From Myxococcales bacterium (GTDB lineage Bacteria > Myxococcota > UBA796 > SXON01), in contig SHYX01000004.1 in assembly GCA_009692585.1 (NCBI GenBank), positions 1 to 64,000 on the forward strand: a stretch of DNA of 64,000 bases, given 5' to 3'. A model generated the notes under the pieces. The model was not told the DNA's origin. It worked only from the letters and a program-made list of their open reading frames with translations, and did not search any database. The position numbers and the translations under genes are program-made. Positions 44,522-53,921 of the stretch are shown here, piece by piece (the stretch's first letter is position 1; every line of letters begins with the position of its first letter).

Positions 44522-45130
44522 GTGGACACCCCCCCCTCTCCCGCCTCCCTCCCCCCCGCGGACCGCTGGTACCGCAAGCGTCGATACCACCACGGCGATC
44601 TGCGGGCCTCGACCCTCGCGCGCGGTCGCCAGATCGTCACGATGCGCGGACCGTGCGAACTCTCGCTCCGTGGCCTCGCGCGCGACCTCGGCGTCAGCGC
44701 AACCTCGCTGGTCCGACAGTTCGGCAACCTCGCGGGCATGCGCGCGGCGGTCGCGGAATCCGTGCTCGAGAAACTATGGGACGAAACGGCGATGGCGCCA
44801 ACGAACCGGGTTCCCGTGGCCGACGTCGCGGGCCGCTGGGTCGCGTTCGCCTCCGCAAACGCCAACCTCTACCGCCTGCTTTCCGGCGAGGGATGGCATG
44901 CACCGGGCACCGGGGTGCGGGGCTTCCACGGCATGCTCACCGTGGCGTCCCCGCGGCGCGCTTTGGAGGACGCCGTCCGGGTGCGCACTCGCCGCCTCGG
45001 ACGACCGCGCGGAGACCCCGAGCGTGCCTGCTACCTCGCCTCGATGATCCACGGCCTCGCGCTCGCCCGCATCGACGGCGCCAATGGCGCCTCGGTCGAC
45101 GACGCGCTGGCTCGCGCGCTCCGCAACTAG
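44522..45130 (+). CDS. TetR/AcrR-family transcriptional regulator
   Basis: A 202-residue regulator with GTG start. The N-terminal helix-turn-helix is RYHHGDLRAS, then LSLRGLARDLGVSATSLVRQF, the TetR order of alpha helices 1-3. The ligand-binding part resembles the WHG domain of TetR subgroups (AGRWVAFASANANLYRLL). Target genes are unknown; the neighbour on the other strand is the exported TldD/TldE and glycosyltransferase operon, whose 3' end overlaps this gene by four bases, so regulation of that operon is not implied by position. Confidence 0.8.
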   Translation: MDTPPSPASLPPADRWYRKRRYHHGDLRASTLARGRQIVTMRGPCELSLRGLARDLGVSATSLVRQFGNLAGMRAAVAESVLEKLWDETAMAPTNRVPVADVAGRWVAFASANANLYRLLSGEGWHAPGTGVRGFHGMLTVASPRRALEDAVRVRTRRLGRPRGDPERACYLASMIHGLALARIDGANGASVDDALARALRN

Positions 45131-46689
45131 TACATCGCAAAGATCCGAATCACCCCGTCCTCCGCCAACACCGTCGCGTTCTCCTTCAAGGCGCGCATCG
45201 AGGTCTGGAAGGTCGCCTCGATCGGCACCGCACGGTGCACGATCACGTAGCGAGTGCCGGATTCAGTCGCGACCGCAACGGCGGACTCCCAGGCGACCTC
45301 CTTGTCGGCGACCTTCCGCAGCTCGGCCAGGAGCCGCAGGCCGGCCCGGTTCACGCCGCTGTTGAGCGAGGCCGCCAACGGATGGCCGTGGACCGTCTGC
45401 TCGAAGAGCCGCGTGCGCGCGAATCCGGCAGGCAGGCTCACCACCGCGCCCTCCGGCGCCGCTCCGAGCGTGATGAGCGGGGGCGGCCGCACCGCAGCGC
45501 TCAGATCGGGGAGGTGGCGGCCAGGCGAAGCGACCAGCGTTTCGGCGAGGACCAAGGCCGCCATCCAGCCCGGCGCCCGGTCACCGAGGAGCCCGAGTGC
45601 CAGGGGCGCCAGCGTCGCGATGCGATACAGCAGGGACAGCCCTACGAAGCCGGGCAGGCCCTCCAGAAGCGCATAGGGCAGCGGAAGCGAGCGGCCATGC
45701 CAGGGCACCGGGCCGCCGCCGACGACGAGGACCGGTCCCATCGCGAGGAGCAGGCATGCGGTGACAGCGACCCACAGGGCCGGAGTCCGCCCCTTCCACA
45801 CCGCGAGCGCCAGGAGCACAAACCCGAGGTACGTGGTGTGTACCAGGTCGCTGGCGTTCTGCTCGAGTCGCGAAAAGTCGGGCGAGCGGAAGTCACCTGG
45901 CATGAAGAAGGCGCGCGGGTCGGCGGCGCCCACCGTGCGGCGGATGCGTTCGAGCGATTCCGGCGTCTTGAGGCCGACAAGGCTGTCATCGGCCGCGGCC
46001 AGGTGGTGATATCCCCACGCGGCTGGGAGCAGGCACGCCGCTCCCAGGAGCACGGCTGGCCATAGTCGGCGTCCCCCTGGGAAGAACAACGCCAGCGCTC
46101 CCGCGAAGCAGAAGGCGCCGATGCCGGCGTACCAGCCGCCGCCCAGGGCCGCGAGCGTCAGCGCGCCGCCGGCGGCCACCCCGGCCTTCGCGCCGCCTGT
46201 GCAGGCCCGCACCGAGAGCAGCGTGGACAGCGGCAGCCACGCCACGGCTGTGGCCTCAGACGAGCCGTTCTGCAGGTGCGAAAGCACGATCGGCGACGCC
46301 ACATAGGCCACCCCCGCGACCCAGCCACGGCCGCCCAGCGCGCGGCCGGTGGCATCCGCCAGCAGGCCGCCGAGCGTCAGGTGCAAGAGCACCATCACCG
46401 CGTAGGCCACGACCGCTCCACCCGCGAGCGTCACGGGCGCTGCGAGTGCGGCGTTGAGCGGGTCCGCGACCAGGAGCCGCCCGCCGCTCGGGTAGTCCAA
46501 GAGCGTGGTTTGGATCGGGAACCCACCAGCCGCCAGTCCGCGCGCGACGAGCCAATACCCCCAGAGCGCGTTGTACACGTCGGTACGGGCGCCGCCCACG
46601 ACCGTGTCGAAGGGTGAGCGCGCCAGCGGCCAGGTCAGTCCCAGCGCGAGGGCCCCGTAGGGCACGAGGCGCCAGGCGCTCCGCATCAC
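45127..46689 (-). CDS. Polytopic membrane protein, GT-C/YfhO-like
   Basis: A 520-residue membrane protein with about ten spans. The first periplasmic loop has DVYNALWGYWLVARGL and DYPSGGRLL, the typical D-x-x-x-x-x-x-W and PxG of GT-C transferases and YfhO-like proteins; SHLQNGSSEATAVAWLP follows. The C-terminal ~110 residues are soluble with VVSLPAGFARTRLFEQTVHG and VIVHRAVPIE. Probably lipid-linked sugar transfer at the membrane, without known substrate. The start (GTG, or ATG three bases later) overlaps the stop of the TldE-like gene, so it belongs to that operon. Confidence 0.7.
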   Translation of the reverse strand: MMRSAWRLVPYGALALGLTWPLARSPFDTVVGGARTDVYNALWGYWLVARGLAAGGFPIQTTLLDYPSGGRLLVADPLNAALAAPVTLAGGAVVAYAVMVLLHLTLGGLLADATGRALGGRGWVAGVAYVASPIVLSHLQNGSSEATAVAWLPLSTLLSVRACTGGAKAGVAAGGALTLAALGGGWYAGIGAFCFAGALALFFPGGRRLWPAVLLGAACLLPAAWGYHHLAAADDSLVGLKTPESLERIRRTVGAADPRAFFMPGDFRSPDFSRLEQNASDLVHTTYLGFVLLALAVWKGRTPALWVAVTACLLLAMGPVLVVGGGPVPWHGRSLPLPYALLEGLPGFVGLSLLYRIATLAPLALGLLGDRAPGWMAALVLAETLVASPGRHLPDLSAAVRPPPLITLGAAPEGAVVSLPAGFARTRLFEQTVHGHPLAASLNSGVNRAGLRLLAELRKVADKEVAWESAVAVATESGTRYVIVHRAVPIEATFQTSMRALKENATVLAEDGVIRIFAMY

Positions 46690-48374
46690 GGCGTCCCGGC
46701 GCGCCCGACCCGCAGCACGCGCGCCTCGCCACCTTCGGCCGGGTCCAACTCGACCTCCGACACGAGCACCGACGGCACATCCCAGCTCGTGGGCGCGCCG
46801 CCGGTCGTTCCGATGGTGTACCGCGCGGGGCCGGGGGGTCCGTCCAACATGTCGATGCGCCCGGCGCCGGGGGCGGCGGCAACGATGTCGCGGAGCAGGC
46901 GGCGGTCGACGCCGACGAAGCGGAGGTTTCGGGTGGGAACGCAGCTCCCGTCGCGCTGAAGGAGGCAGGCTTCGTAGGGGGCTGTGAGCCCCGCCATTGG
47001 CGCTTCCCCCGACACCGAGACCTCGAGCGCCCGCACCATCGCCGCGGGGGTGAGCCGGCGCACCACCAGGACCTGCTCCTGCCCTACGGACCGCGCCAGC
47101 TTCATGGCGCGCTTCCGCAGCGCCGCGTCGGTGAGGAGGCGAGGTGCGGTGACATGAACGAAGCCAGGGAGCGCGCCCCGGCGGTCGTTGCCCAGGGCGC
47201 GACCGTGCCCGGTCGAGGCCCCATGTTCTTTGCTGGGGAGGCGCGACATCAGCACGTCGCGGAGCACGCCGTCGACGATGGTGTCCACGCGGCGGGGCGG
47301 GACGCCCTCGTGGTCGATCTCGTACTCACCCGCCGCGCCGGTCCGCGTCGACGGGTCGTCCCACGCACTCCAGCCCTCGGGCAGCAGTCGGCGCCCGATT
47401 CGGGCCATCGGCGTGGTGCCGGGTGCGAAGAACGAGCCTGGCGCCGTCTCTTCGGCGCGGGTGCCGACCAGCTCGGGCGCGAGGAGTTGACTGAACAGCT
47501 CGGCCGCGGCCTCGCCTTCGAAGATCACCGGACCGAGCCATGGCTTCGGCGCGGGTGCGGCGGCTGTTTCCAGCACGGCGGCCGCCAGGAGCCGGGCCTC
47601 GGCCTCCATCGCGGCCGCGCTCGGAAGTGAGCTGGCGTCGCGGCCGATCCACCAGCGCGCGTCGCGGACCTCGCTGCCGTCGTCGCGCCGGACGATGGCT
47701 TCGACCCGGACGACCACGTTCCCGGTCGCGGCCCAGGCGCGGGAGCCCGTGCTGTCCAGACGCAGACGCCAACCGTGCCAATCGCGCACCACGGCTTCGG
47801 CGGACTCGACCCCGTCGATGGACGCCGCGGCGCTGAGTCGCCGCGCGAGATCGTCGACTTCCTGGGCGGTGAAGGCGTTGCCGGGGTGGGGGCCGGCGGG
47901 CCGCAGGACGGCGGGCAGCGCCTGGTAGTCGGGCGGCGGCGGTTCCTGGAGCCCCTTCCGACCGGCGAGCTTCCGCGACAGCGTCTCGACCGCGTTCTTG
48001 TAGGCTGTGTCGGCCGCCAGCCACGCCTCCCTCCGCAGCGCGACCACGCCATCCTCGAGGGGAAGGCGTCGCGATTGAACACCGTCGGGTTCGCCGAAGC
48101 CAGAGTAGTTCGAAGAGTCCACGGTCGCGTTGCCCACTCGGACTTCGACACGGAGGTTCCGAAACGGGGCATGTTGGCTGCGGTACAGCGCACCATCCTC
48201 GGCCCCGGCTTCGTGGACCGTGCCATCGAGGCCGTCAAAGATGACGAGCCACGGCGCCGGGGCGTCAGGCAGCGTCAGCGCCGTCGCTCGGGAAAGCTCG
48301 ACTTCAAGGGCTGCTTCCAGGGCCAGAGATGCGGGCGCGACCTCGGCGGCAAGCGCGGCGGCGAGCAGCATCAT
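46686..48374 (-). CDS. Exported TldE/PmbA-like protein
   Basis: A 562-residue protein of the TldD/PmbA (TldE) superfamily with an N-terminal hydrophobic signal (MMLLAAALAAEVAPAS). At the place of the TldD HExxxH helix it reads IFEGEAAAELFSQLLAPE, without the His residues; this is the TldE-like, non-catalytic condition. Other family landmarks are DHEGVPPRRVDTIVDGVLRD, LPSKEHGASTGHGRAL and VRRLTPAAM. Classical TldE is cytoplasmic, so export is unusual. It starts in a 1-base overlap with the upstream tldD-like gene (TGATG) and ends in a 4-base overlap with the membrane-protein gene. Confidence 0.8.
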   Translation of the reverse strand: MMLLAAALAAEVAPASLALEAALEVELSRATALTLPDAPAPWLVIFDGLDGTVHEAGAEDGALYRSQHAPFRNLRVEVRVGNATVDSSNYSGFGEPDGVQSRRLPLEDGVVALRREAWLAADTAYKNAVETLSRKLAGRKGLQEPPPPDYQALPAVLRPAGPHPGNAFTAQEVDDLARRLSAAASIDGVESAEAVVRDWHGWRLRLDSTGSRAWAATGNVVVRVEAIVRRDDGSEVRDARWWIGRDASSLPSAAAMEAEARLLAAAVLETAAAPAPKPWLGPVIFEGEAAAELFSQLLAPELVGTRAEETAPGSFFAPGTTPMARIGRRLLPEGWSAWDDPSTRTGAAGEYEIDHEGVPPRRVDTIVDGVLRDVLMSRLPSKEHGASTGHGRALGNDRRGALPGFVHVTAPRLLTDAALRKRAMKLARSVGQEQVLVVRRLTPAAMVRALEVSVSGEAPMAGLTAPYEACLLQRDGSCVPTRNLRFVGVDRRLLRDIVAAAPGAGRIDMLDGPPGPARYTIGTTGGAPTSWDVPSVLVSEVELDPAEGGEARVLRVGRAGTP

Positions 48375-50086
48375 CAGTTCGTCCCCACCGGAGGGCTCGA
48401 CAGCGGGGGGCGATCGTTGCCCTTTTCACGACGTTGCACCTCTACCTCCTGCACCAGGAGGCTCGGCGAGCTGGCGCTGACAGGCACCCACCCGCTTTCG
48501 GCGCCGCACATCCCATTGAACACCTCCACCTCTCCTCCCGCCGCCAGGATGCGACCGAAGGTGGTCAGCGGGGTTCCGATGAGATCGACGCCGCGCACCA
48601 GCTCGTCCGGACGGCCGTCGAAAAACACACGCCAGACCGTCACCGGCTGGACCACGAAGCTGTTCGGGGTGCTGCGTCCGGTGAAGGTGAACCCGCCCGA
48701 GATGTCGTCGAAAACAAGTCCCCACGGCTTTTTCTGCTTGCCGAGCTCGGCGATCAGGCGCTTGCGCAGCTCCGCGTAGGCGACCACGCCCTCGGCCTGG
48801 ACCATCAGGTTCCCCTGTCGCGGCACGATGAAGTTACCGGACTGACGGCGGCCGTGCCCGTTGCTCTTCGGGAAGCCTTCGATCGGCGCGCGCGACATGA
48901 GAAAATTTCGAAGAACGCCCCGCTCGACAAGCGAAACGCGCTCCGCCGCCACGCCCTCGTCGTCGATGGCGTAGTGTCCGTTGAGATCTTCGTTGGCGAG
49001 GCGCTCGAGGGTCGGGTCGTCCACCACGCTCAGAAAAGTGGGAAGGATGGCCTGCCCGACGCGATGGGTGAAGGTCTGACCCTCATCCTCATCTTTTTGA
49101 CGGTGTCCTTCGATGCGGTGCCCGAAGATCTCGTGGAAGAACACCCCGGCGGCGCGTCCGCGAAGGATCGCGGGCCCGCTCCAGGGTTCGATGACCGGCG
49201 CGTTGCGCAGCGCCACGGTCCGCTCCGCGACCTGCCGCACCATCGCGTCGATGCGCGCCCGGTCGGGGAGGTTGGCCGCCGAGGCCACCTCCACGTAGTC
49301 GTAGACCGACAGCGCCATGCCGTCCTCGGCGACGGTCTCCGCCCAGGTCGCGACGCGAAGGTGCCGCCGACCATCCCGGATCGCGGTGCCCTCGTTGTTC
49401 ACGATCCAGCGGTCGTCCTCGGTGACCACCAGCTGGACGGCGCTGTCGTAGACCTCGGGGTACGCGAGGTAGATGCCTGACGCGGCCCGGGTGAGCTCCT
49501 GCCAGGCGCCCCGGTCGATCACCAGATCACCCGGCACGTCGATGCGCTTTTGGACAGGCGCCATCGAGTAGTCCGCGGAGTCGTCCTCTCGTTGGACCTT
49601 CACCGCCTCGTTGCTGCGGACCTTCAGCAGGCGGGCGAGCGCGGCGCGGTAGGCGTCGTCGGTCGCGCGGAGGAGCAGGCGACGGAGGGGGTCGGCACCC
49701 CCCTCGAATCCCACCAGCCATTGCGGACCGGACGTGCCGGAGAAGTAGCTTTCGTCACGGATCTTGTGCGTGCTGTCCAGCGCGAGCGAGCCGACCCGGA
49801 CGTCGACATCGACGGAGCGGTAGTGCTCCGGCACCATCCCCGCGAAGGCGCCGTGGGAGCTTAGGATGGTCAGCGCCCGGTGGTCGTTCACCGAGTAGGC
49901 GATCGAGTACGCACGATCGACATCCTTGAGCAGGCCCAGCTGGGTGGAGGCCTCGGCGAGCGCCGCCGTCATCGTGGCGAGAATGTCCGGTTCGCCGGGG
50001 CTGCCGGCCCGTGCGTGCCGCGATGCGCCGAGCGGCAGGACCGCGGTGAGGCTCAAGGCGACCCACCAAAGAGATCGAAGGGTCAT
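48374..50086 (-). CDS. Exported TldD-like metalloprotease
   Basis: A 570-residue TldD-family zinc protease with an evident signal peptide (LWWVALSLTAVLPLGAS, then RHARAGSPG). The active-site helix is GVFFHEIFGHRIEGHRQ, the HExxxH motif with following EG/H, at about residue 300. Other TldD features are YAIDDEGVAAERVSLVE, GVLRNFLMSRAPIE and GRRQSGNFIVPRQGN. TldD with TldE forms a heterodimer that trims unfolded peptides; here both partners seem exported. It begins the operon, followed by the TldE-like gene and the membrane glycosyltransferase-like gene. Confidence 0.85.
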   Translation of the reverse strand: MTLRSLWWVALSLTAVLPLGASRHARAGSPGEPDILATMTAALAEASTQLGLLKDVDRAYSIAYSVNDHRALTILSSHGAFAGMVPEHYRSVDVDVRVGSLALDSTHKIRDESYFSGTSGPQWLVGFEGGADPLRRLLLRATDDAYRAALARLLKVRSNEAVKVQREDDSADYSMAPVQKRIDVPGDLVIDRGAWQELTRAASGIYLAYPEVYDSAVQLVVTEDDRWIVNNEGTAIRDGRRHLRVATWAETVAEDGMALSVYDYVEVASAANLPDRARIDAMVRQVAERTVALRNAPVIEPWSGPAILRGRAAGVFFHEIFGHRIEGHRQKDEDEGQTFTHRVGQAILPTFLSVVDDPTLERLANEDLNGHYAIDDEGVAAERVSLVERGVLRNFLMSRAPIEGFPKSNGHGRRQSGNFIVPRQGNLMVQAEGVVAYAELRKRLIAELGKQKKPWGLVFDDISGGFTFTGRSTPNSFVVQPVTVWRVFFDGRPDELVRGVDLIGTPLTTFGRILAAGGEVEVFNGMCGAESGWVPVSASSPSLLVQEVEVQRREKGNDRPPLSSPPVGTN

Positions 50087-50095
50087 GCTGACAAC

Positions 50096-50512
50096 CTACA
50101 GGTCTTCGTCTTCTTCGCCACCCATTTCGTCGAAGAACCCGTCCGGGTCGTCGTCGTCGTCGTCGTCCTTTTTCTCTTCGTCGTCGTCCTCGTCATCCTT
50201 GGTCGTCCACTCGACCTCGCATACCTTCTCGAACAGGGAGACGACGTCTTCGCCGGTGAACTCGAATTCCTGATTGCTCTCGAACTCTTCTTCGAGCACT
50301 TCGAGCAAGGAGGCATCGAGCTCGCCCGAGGATTCCAGCGTCAGGATGATCTCGTCGCCGCCTTCGAGCTTCATCTCGTCGGCAACGGTGCTGATCAGCT
50401 CCACGACGTGGGCGGCGACGGCCTCGGCTTCGGGGGTGGTGGATTGGGCATCAAAATACTCATCGAGCTGCTCGACCATGGTGTCGCGCATCTCGTGCGG
50501 GAGTTGCATCAT
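50096..50512 (-). CDS. Acidic hypothetical protein
   Basis: A 138-residue cytoplasmic protein with a helical N-terminus (MRDTMVEQLDEYFDAQ) and an extremely acidic C-terminus with long runs of Asp and Glu (DDEDDDEEKKDDDDDDD). No domain recognised. The acidic tail resembles histone-like or RNA-polymerase-delta-like disordered tails. It is just upstream of the TldD-like gene (9 bases between), so co-transcription is possible. Confidence 0.6.
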   Translation of the reverse strand: MMQLPHEMRDTMVEQLDEYFDAQSTTPEAEAVAAHVVELISTVADEMKLEGGDEIILTLESSGELDASLLEVLEEEFESNQEFEFTGEDVVSLFEKVCEVEWTTKDDEDDDEEKKDDDDDDDPDGFFDEMGGEEDEDL

Positions 50513-50568
50513 CGCGGGGCTCCGAGGTGGCCGCGCGTATAGCGCCCACCCGCGCCCGCCACAAGGGC

Positions 50569-50991
50569 TCAGTGATTTGGGAGCGCGACCGGCCAGGTGA
50601 GGTTGTAGTAGTCAAAGCCCTCTTTGAGCTTTTGAAGGGCCAATTCCGATTCGGCGGAGCGCATCGTACGTGACTCCACCGCGGCCTCGATCTCCTCCCT
50701 GGTGGGGACGACGTCGGCGGGGTTGGTGCCGTGTCGGCGGGCGGCGCGGTCGAGGATCTGGGACTTCTCCTTGAAGAAGACCCGAAGTTCGGCCCGCGGG
50801 TCGGTCTGGCTCTTGGTGGCGACCGCAGAGGTCGCGGCGGCGGACACGCCCTCGACCGTCGCGGGCTCATTGACGACGAAGATCAGGAGGAAATAGAACA
50901 TTCCGCCGTTCACCGCCAGCAGCAGCACGTTGACGCCCAGTGAGAACTTGACCATGCGCGTGAGGCGGGCCAGGGTGGCGTTGTCGGCCAT
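50569..50991 (-). CDS. Single-span membrane hypothetical protein
   Basis: A 140-residue protein with one membrane span, FSLGVNVLLLAVNGGMFYFLLIF, preceded by a basic N-terminus, then a soluble helical region containing ELRVFFKEKSQILDRAARRH and PTREEIEAAVESRTM. The C-terminus ends FDYYNLTWPVALPNH. No family recognised. It is divergent from the exported protein at 51054. Confidence 0.55.
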   Translation of the reverse strand: MADNATLARLTRMVKFSLGVNVLLLAVNGGMFYFLLIFVVNEPATVEGVSAAATSAVATKSQTDPRAELRVFFKEKSQILDRAARRHGTNPADVVPTREEIEAAVESRTMRSAESELALQKLKEGFDYYNLTWPVALPNH

Positions 50992-51053
50992 GGGTCCCTG
51001 AGTATCCGACCCGCGCCCGGGTTTTGAGGTATATCGGCGCGCTCGGAGGTCCC

Positions 51054-52190
51054 ATGTTGCTCGCTCTCGCCCTCGCCGCCGTCGCCGGTCCCAAGGCTCC
51101 CGCCGTCGTCGTTCCCGCGTGTGTCACGGAGGGGCAGAAGGCGGTCGCCGAGGCCGGTCCTGCCGCTGCCGGCAAGGCGTGGCTCGAGCTCGCCGTCTGC
51201 GATGCCGCCGCCGCACGGCTCGCGGCCCCCGAGGCGTGGAAGAAGATCATCGCCGGCCCCGGAGCCGACGCCGCCGGCGTCAAGGCGATCGAGCTCGGGC
51301 TGGGGGAGCACATCCGCGCGTGGGCCGACACCCAGCAGCCGGACGAAAAGAGCGCGTTCGTCAACACCCTGGGTGAGCAGTGTGAGAATGGGGCCGTGCC
51401 GGCGTTCTTCGTCGAGAGCGAGAAGGCGCTCGGAGCAAAGTTCTGGTCGGGACGGTGGTTCGCGGGTCTTGATGCGTGCCGGACGCCGGCGGCCGTCGCG
51501 CTGCTCACCTCTGGCCTCGAGTCCCAGAAGGGCGAGCGCGGCCGGTTCAAAGCGGTTCTCGAGACGCTCGCCCGCAACCTCGGCAAGGACGCCATCCCGG
51601 TGCTGATGGCGCGCCTCGCGGTGGAGTCCGACCCGGAATTCGCCAGCTACGAGGTGGGTGCGTTCGCGGACGCGGCCGGGGTGGGGTCGGTGGCTGGTCT
51701 CAACCTCGACGCCGCGGCGCTCGCCGTGGCCGCGATCACGAAGCTCGCGCCGGTCCTGCCGGAGCCGGCGTTGGAGAGCGCACGCACGACCCTCCTGGCG
51801 CTCCGCGATGAGCTTGCTAGCGACTCGATGGCTGCCCAACGCTACCGGGCGCTGGCCCAGGCCGACGGCTCGCTGCACTACGCCCTGTACGTGACCAAGG
51901 TCGGTGCGTGCAAGAAGGACACCAAGATCGAGGTGCACACGGTACTTCTCACCAATGCCGGGCGCACCTGGCCCGACCAGGTGGCCACCCGGGCGGCGAG
52001 CTGGGTTGACGCCATCGATTGGAAGTTGCCCAAGGACTGTGTCGGGACCGTGACGGTCACCGCGTCGGCCACGCCCATCAAGGACCGCGCCGCGTTTGAC
52101 GCGTTCACCAAGGGGCTCGACACCGAACTCCAGAAGAAGAACGACGGGGTCAAGGTCAAGGTCTTTGCCGCCGAGTCGCACTCGCTCTGA
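51054..52190 (+). CDS. Secreted HEAT-repeat-like hypothetical protein
   Basis: A 378-residue protein with a signal peptide (MLLALALAAVAGPKA) and a helical, Ala-rich body that looks like degenerate HEAT-type repeats (LARNLGKDAIPVLMARLAVE; DAAALAVAAITKLAPVLPEP). The C-terminal ~100 residues form a mixed domain (YALYVTKVGACKKDTKIEVH) with two Cys. The ATG is 6 bases after GGAGG, which fixes the start inside a longer open frame. Its stop is 3 bases before the ABC transporter start, so the two are probably co-transcribed. Confidence 0.65.
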   Translation: MLLALALAAVAGPKAPAVVVPACVTEGQKAVAEAGPAAAGKAWLELAVCDAAAARLAAPEAWKKIIAGPGADAAGVKAIELGLGEHIRAWADTQQPDEKSAFVNTLGEQCENGAVPAFFVESEKALGAKFWSGRWFAGLDACRTPAAVALLTSGLESQKGERGRFKAVLETLARNLGKDAIPVLMARLAVESDPEFASYEVGAFADAAGVGSVAGLNLDAAALAVAAITKLAPVLPEPALESARTTLLALRDELASDSMAAQRYRALAQADGSLHYALYVTKVGACKKDTKIEVHTVLLTNAGRTWPDQVATRAASWVDAIDWKLPKDCVGTVTVTASATPIKDRAAFDAFTKGLDTELQKKNDGVKVKVFAAESHSL

Positions 52191-52193
52191 TCG

Positions 52194-53921
52194 ATGGCCA
52201 ACCTCGGCTACCGCCGCCTCCTTTCGCTCGCCCGCCCCGAGTTGCCGCTGCTTTCGGCGGGGACGCTCGCCCTCCTCGTCGGCGCGGTGATGGTCCTGGT
52301 CATCCCGCGAGAGGTGGGCAAGCTCATCGCCGCCGTGGTGCAGCAGGGCGGCCAGGGTCGCCTCGACCGCGCCTCCGTAGCGTTGCTCGTCGTCGCGGCC
52401 GTGGTCGCCGTCGCATCGTTCGCACGGGCGTATTTCTACACCCTCGCCGGTGAGCGGGTGGTGGCGCGGTTGCGGCGGGACCTCTTCGGGTCGCTCATCC
52501 GCCAGGAGGTTGGTTTCTTCGACGCGCAACGGACCGGGGAGCTGGTCAACCGGCTGAGCGCCGACACCGCGGTGATTCAGAACAGCGTCACCGTCAACAT
52601 CTCGATGGCGCTGCGGTTCTCGGTGCAGGCGCTCGGAGCGGTCGCGCTCTTATTCCTGATCCACTGGCGGCTGAGTCTGGTCATGGTGGCGATCGTGCCC
52701 GTCGTCGCGGTGAGCGCGGTCGCGTTCGGGCGCCAGGTACGAAAACTCTCCAAGGCCACTCAGGACGCGCTGGCGGCGGCCACGACGGTCGCGGAGGAGT
52801 CGCTCGGCAACGTCCGCACCGTGAAGGCGTTCGCGCGGGAGGACGCGGAGCGCGCCCGCTACTCCCGCGAGGTCGATGTCGCCTTCGAGATGGGGCGGCG
52901 CACCGCGGCCGCGTACGGGCTGTTCCAGGGCTTCGGGGGCTTTGTGGTGTCGGGAGCCATCGCCGGCATCCTCTGGTACGGGGGTTCGCTGACGATTCGT
53001 GGCGAACTTCCTCTCGAGGATCTGACCGCCTATCTGCTGTACATCTTCATGCTCGCGGCGGCGCTGGGCGGGCTGTCGAGCCTCTTCGGGGACTTCAACC
53101 GGGCGCTGGGTGCGTCCGAGCGGGTCTTCGAACTCCTCGACCGCACCCCTGCCGGCGTCGTCGGGGCGCGTCGCCTCGCCCAGCCGGTGGGCCGTATGGA
53201 GCTGATCGGCGTGGTGTTCGCCTACCCCACGCGCCCGGACGCGCCCGTGCTGGCCGGGATCGATCTTGCCCTGGAGCCCGGTCGTGTGCTGGCGTTGGTC
53301 GGACAGTCGGGCGGCGGCAAGAGCACGGTGGCCTCGCTGCTTTTACGCCTCTATGATCCAGACGGCGGGGAGCTCCGCTTCGACGGGGTCGACCTCCGCG
53401 AGCTGGATCCGGTGTGGCTCCGCGAGCAGATCGGCATCGTCAGTCAGGAGCCGGTGCTCTTCGCGACGAGCATCGAGGACAACATCCGATACGGCCGGCC
53501 GGCCGCGTCCAAGTTGGAGGTCGAGAACGCTGCACGCGCCGCCAACGCCCACGAGTTCGTCAGCACGTTTCCGGACGGCTACGCCACCGTCGTCGGCGAG
53601 CGGGGCGTCCGGTTGTCCGGTGGGCAGAAACAGCGGATCGCGATCGCCCGCGCGCTGCTCAAGGACCCTCGGGTGCTGGTTCTCGACGAAGCCACCAGCG
53701 CGCTCGACGCCGAGAGCGAGCACCTGGTTCAGGAGGCCCTCGACCGCCTGATGGCGGGGCGCACGACGCTGGTCATCGCCCACCGGTTGTCGACGGTCAA
53801 AAACGCCGATCGCGTCGTCGTGGTGCAGCGCGGGCGGGTGGTGGAGAGCGGCAGCCATGAGCAGCTGATCGCCGCCAACGGCGCCTATCGACGCCTGGTC
53901 GAGCACCAGTTCGCGGGTTAG
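52194..53921 (+). CDS. ABC exporter, fused permease and ATPase (ABCB/MsbA type)
   Basis: A 575-residue half-transporter that works as a dimer. Residues 1-310 hold six membrane spans of the type I exporter fold with the coupling pattern FFDAQRTGELVNRLSADT. The ATPase domain follows: Walker A GQSGGGKST, Q-loop IGIVSQEPVLFAT, signature RLSGGQKQRIAIARAL, Walker B VLVLDEATSALD, and H-loop IAHRLSTVKNAD. All catalytic residues are present. Substrate (lipid, peptide or drug) is unknown. It shares its transcript with the exported protein upstream; its stop overlaps the convergent lipoprotein gene by four bases. Confidence 0.9.
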   Translation: MANLGYRRLLSLARPELPLLSAGTLALLVGAVMVLVIPREVGKLIAAVVQQGGQGRLDRASVALLVVAAVVAVASFARAYFYTLAGERVVARLRRDLFGSLIRQEVGFFDAQRTGELVNRLSADTAVIQNSVTVNISMALRFSVQALGAVALLFLIHWRLSLVMVAIVPVVAVSAVAFGRQVRKLSKATQDALAAATTVAEESLGNVRTVKAFAREDAERARYSREVDVAFEMGRRTAAAYGLFQGFGGFVVSGAIAGILWYGGSLTIRGELPLEDLTAYLLYIFMLAAALGGLSSLFGDFNRALGASERVFELLDRTPAGVVGARRLAQPVGRMELIGVVFAYPTRPDAPVLAGIDLALEPGRVLALVGQSGGGKSTVASLLLRLYDPDGGELRFDGVDLRELDPVWLREQIGIVSQEPVLFATSIEDNIRYGRPAASKLEVENAARAANAHEFVSTFPDGYATVVGERGVRLSGGQKQRIAIARALLKDPRVLVLDEATSALDAESEHLVQEALDRLMAGRTTLVIAHRLSTVKNADRVVVVQRGRVVESGSHEQLIAANGAYRRLVEHQFAG

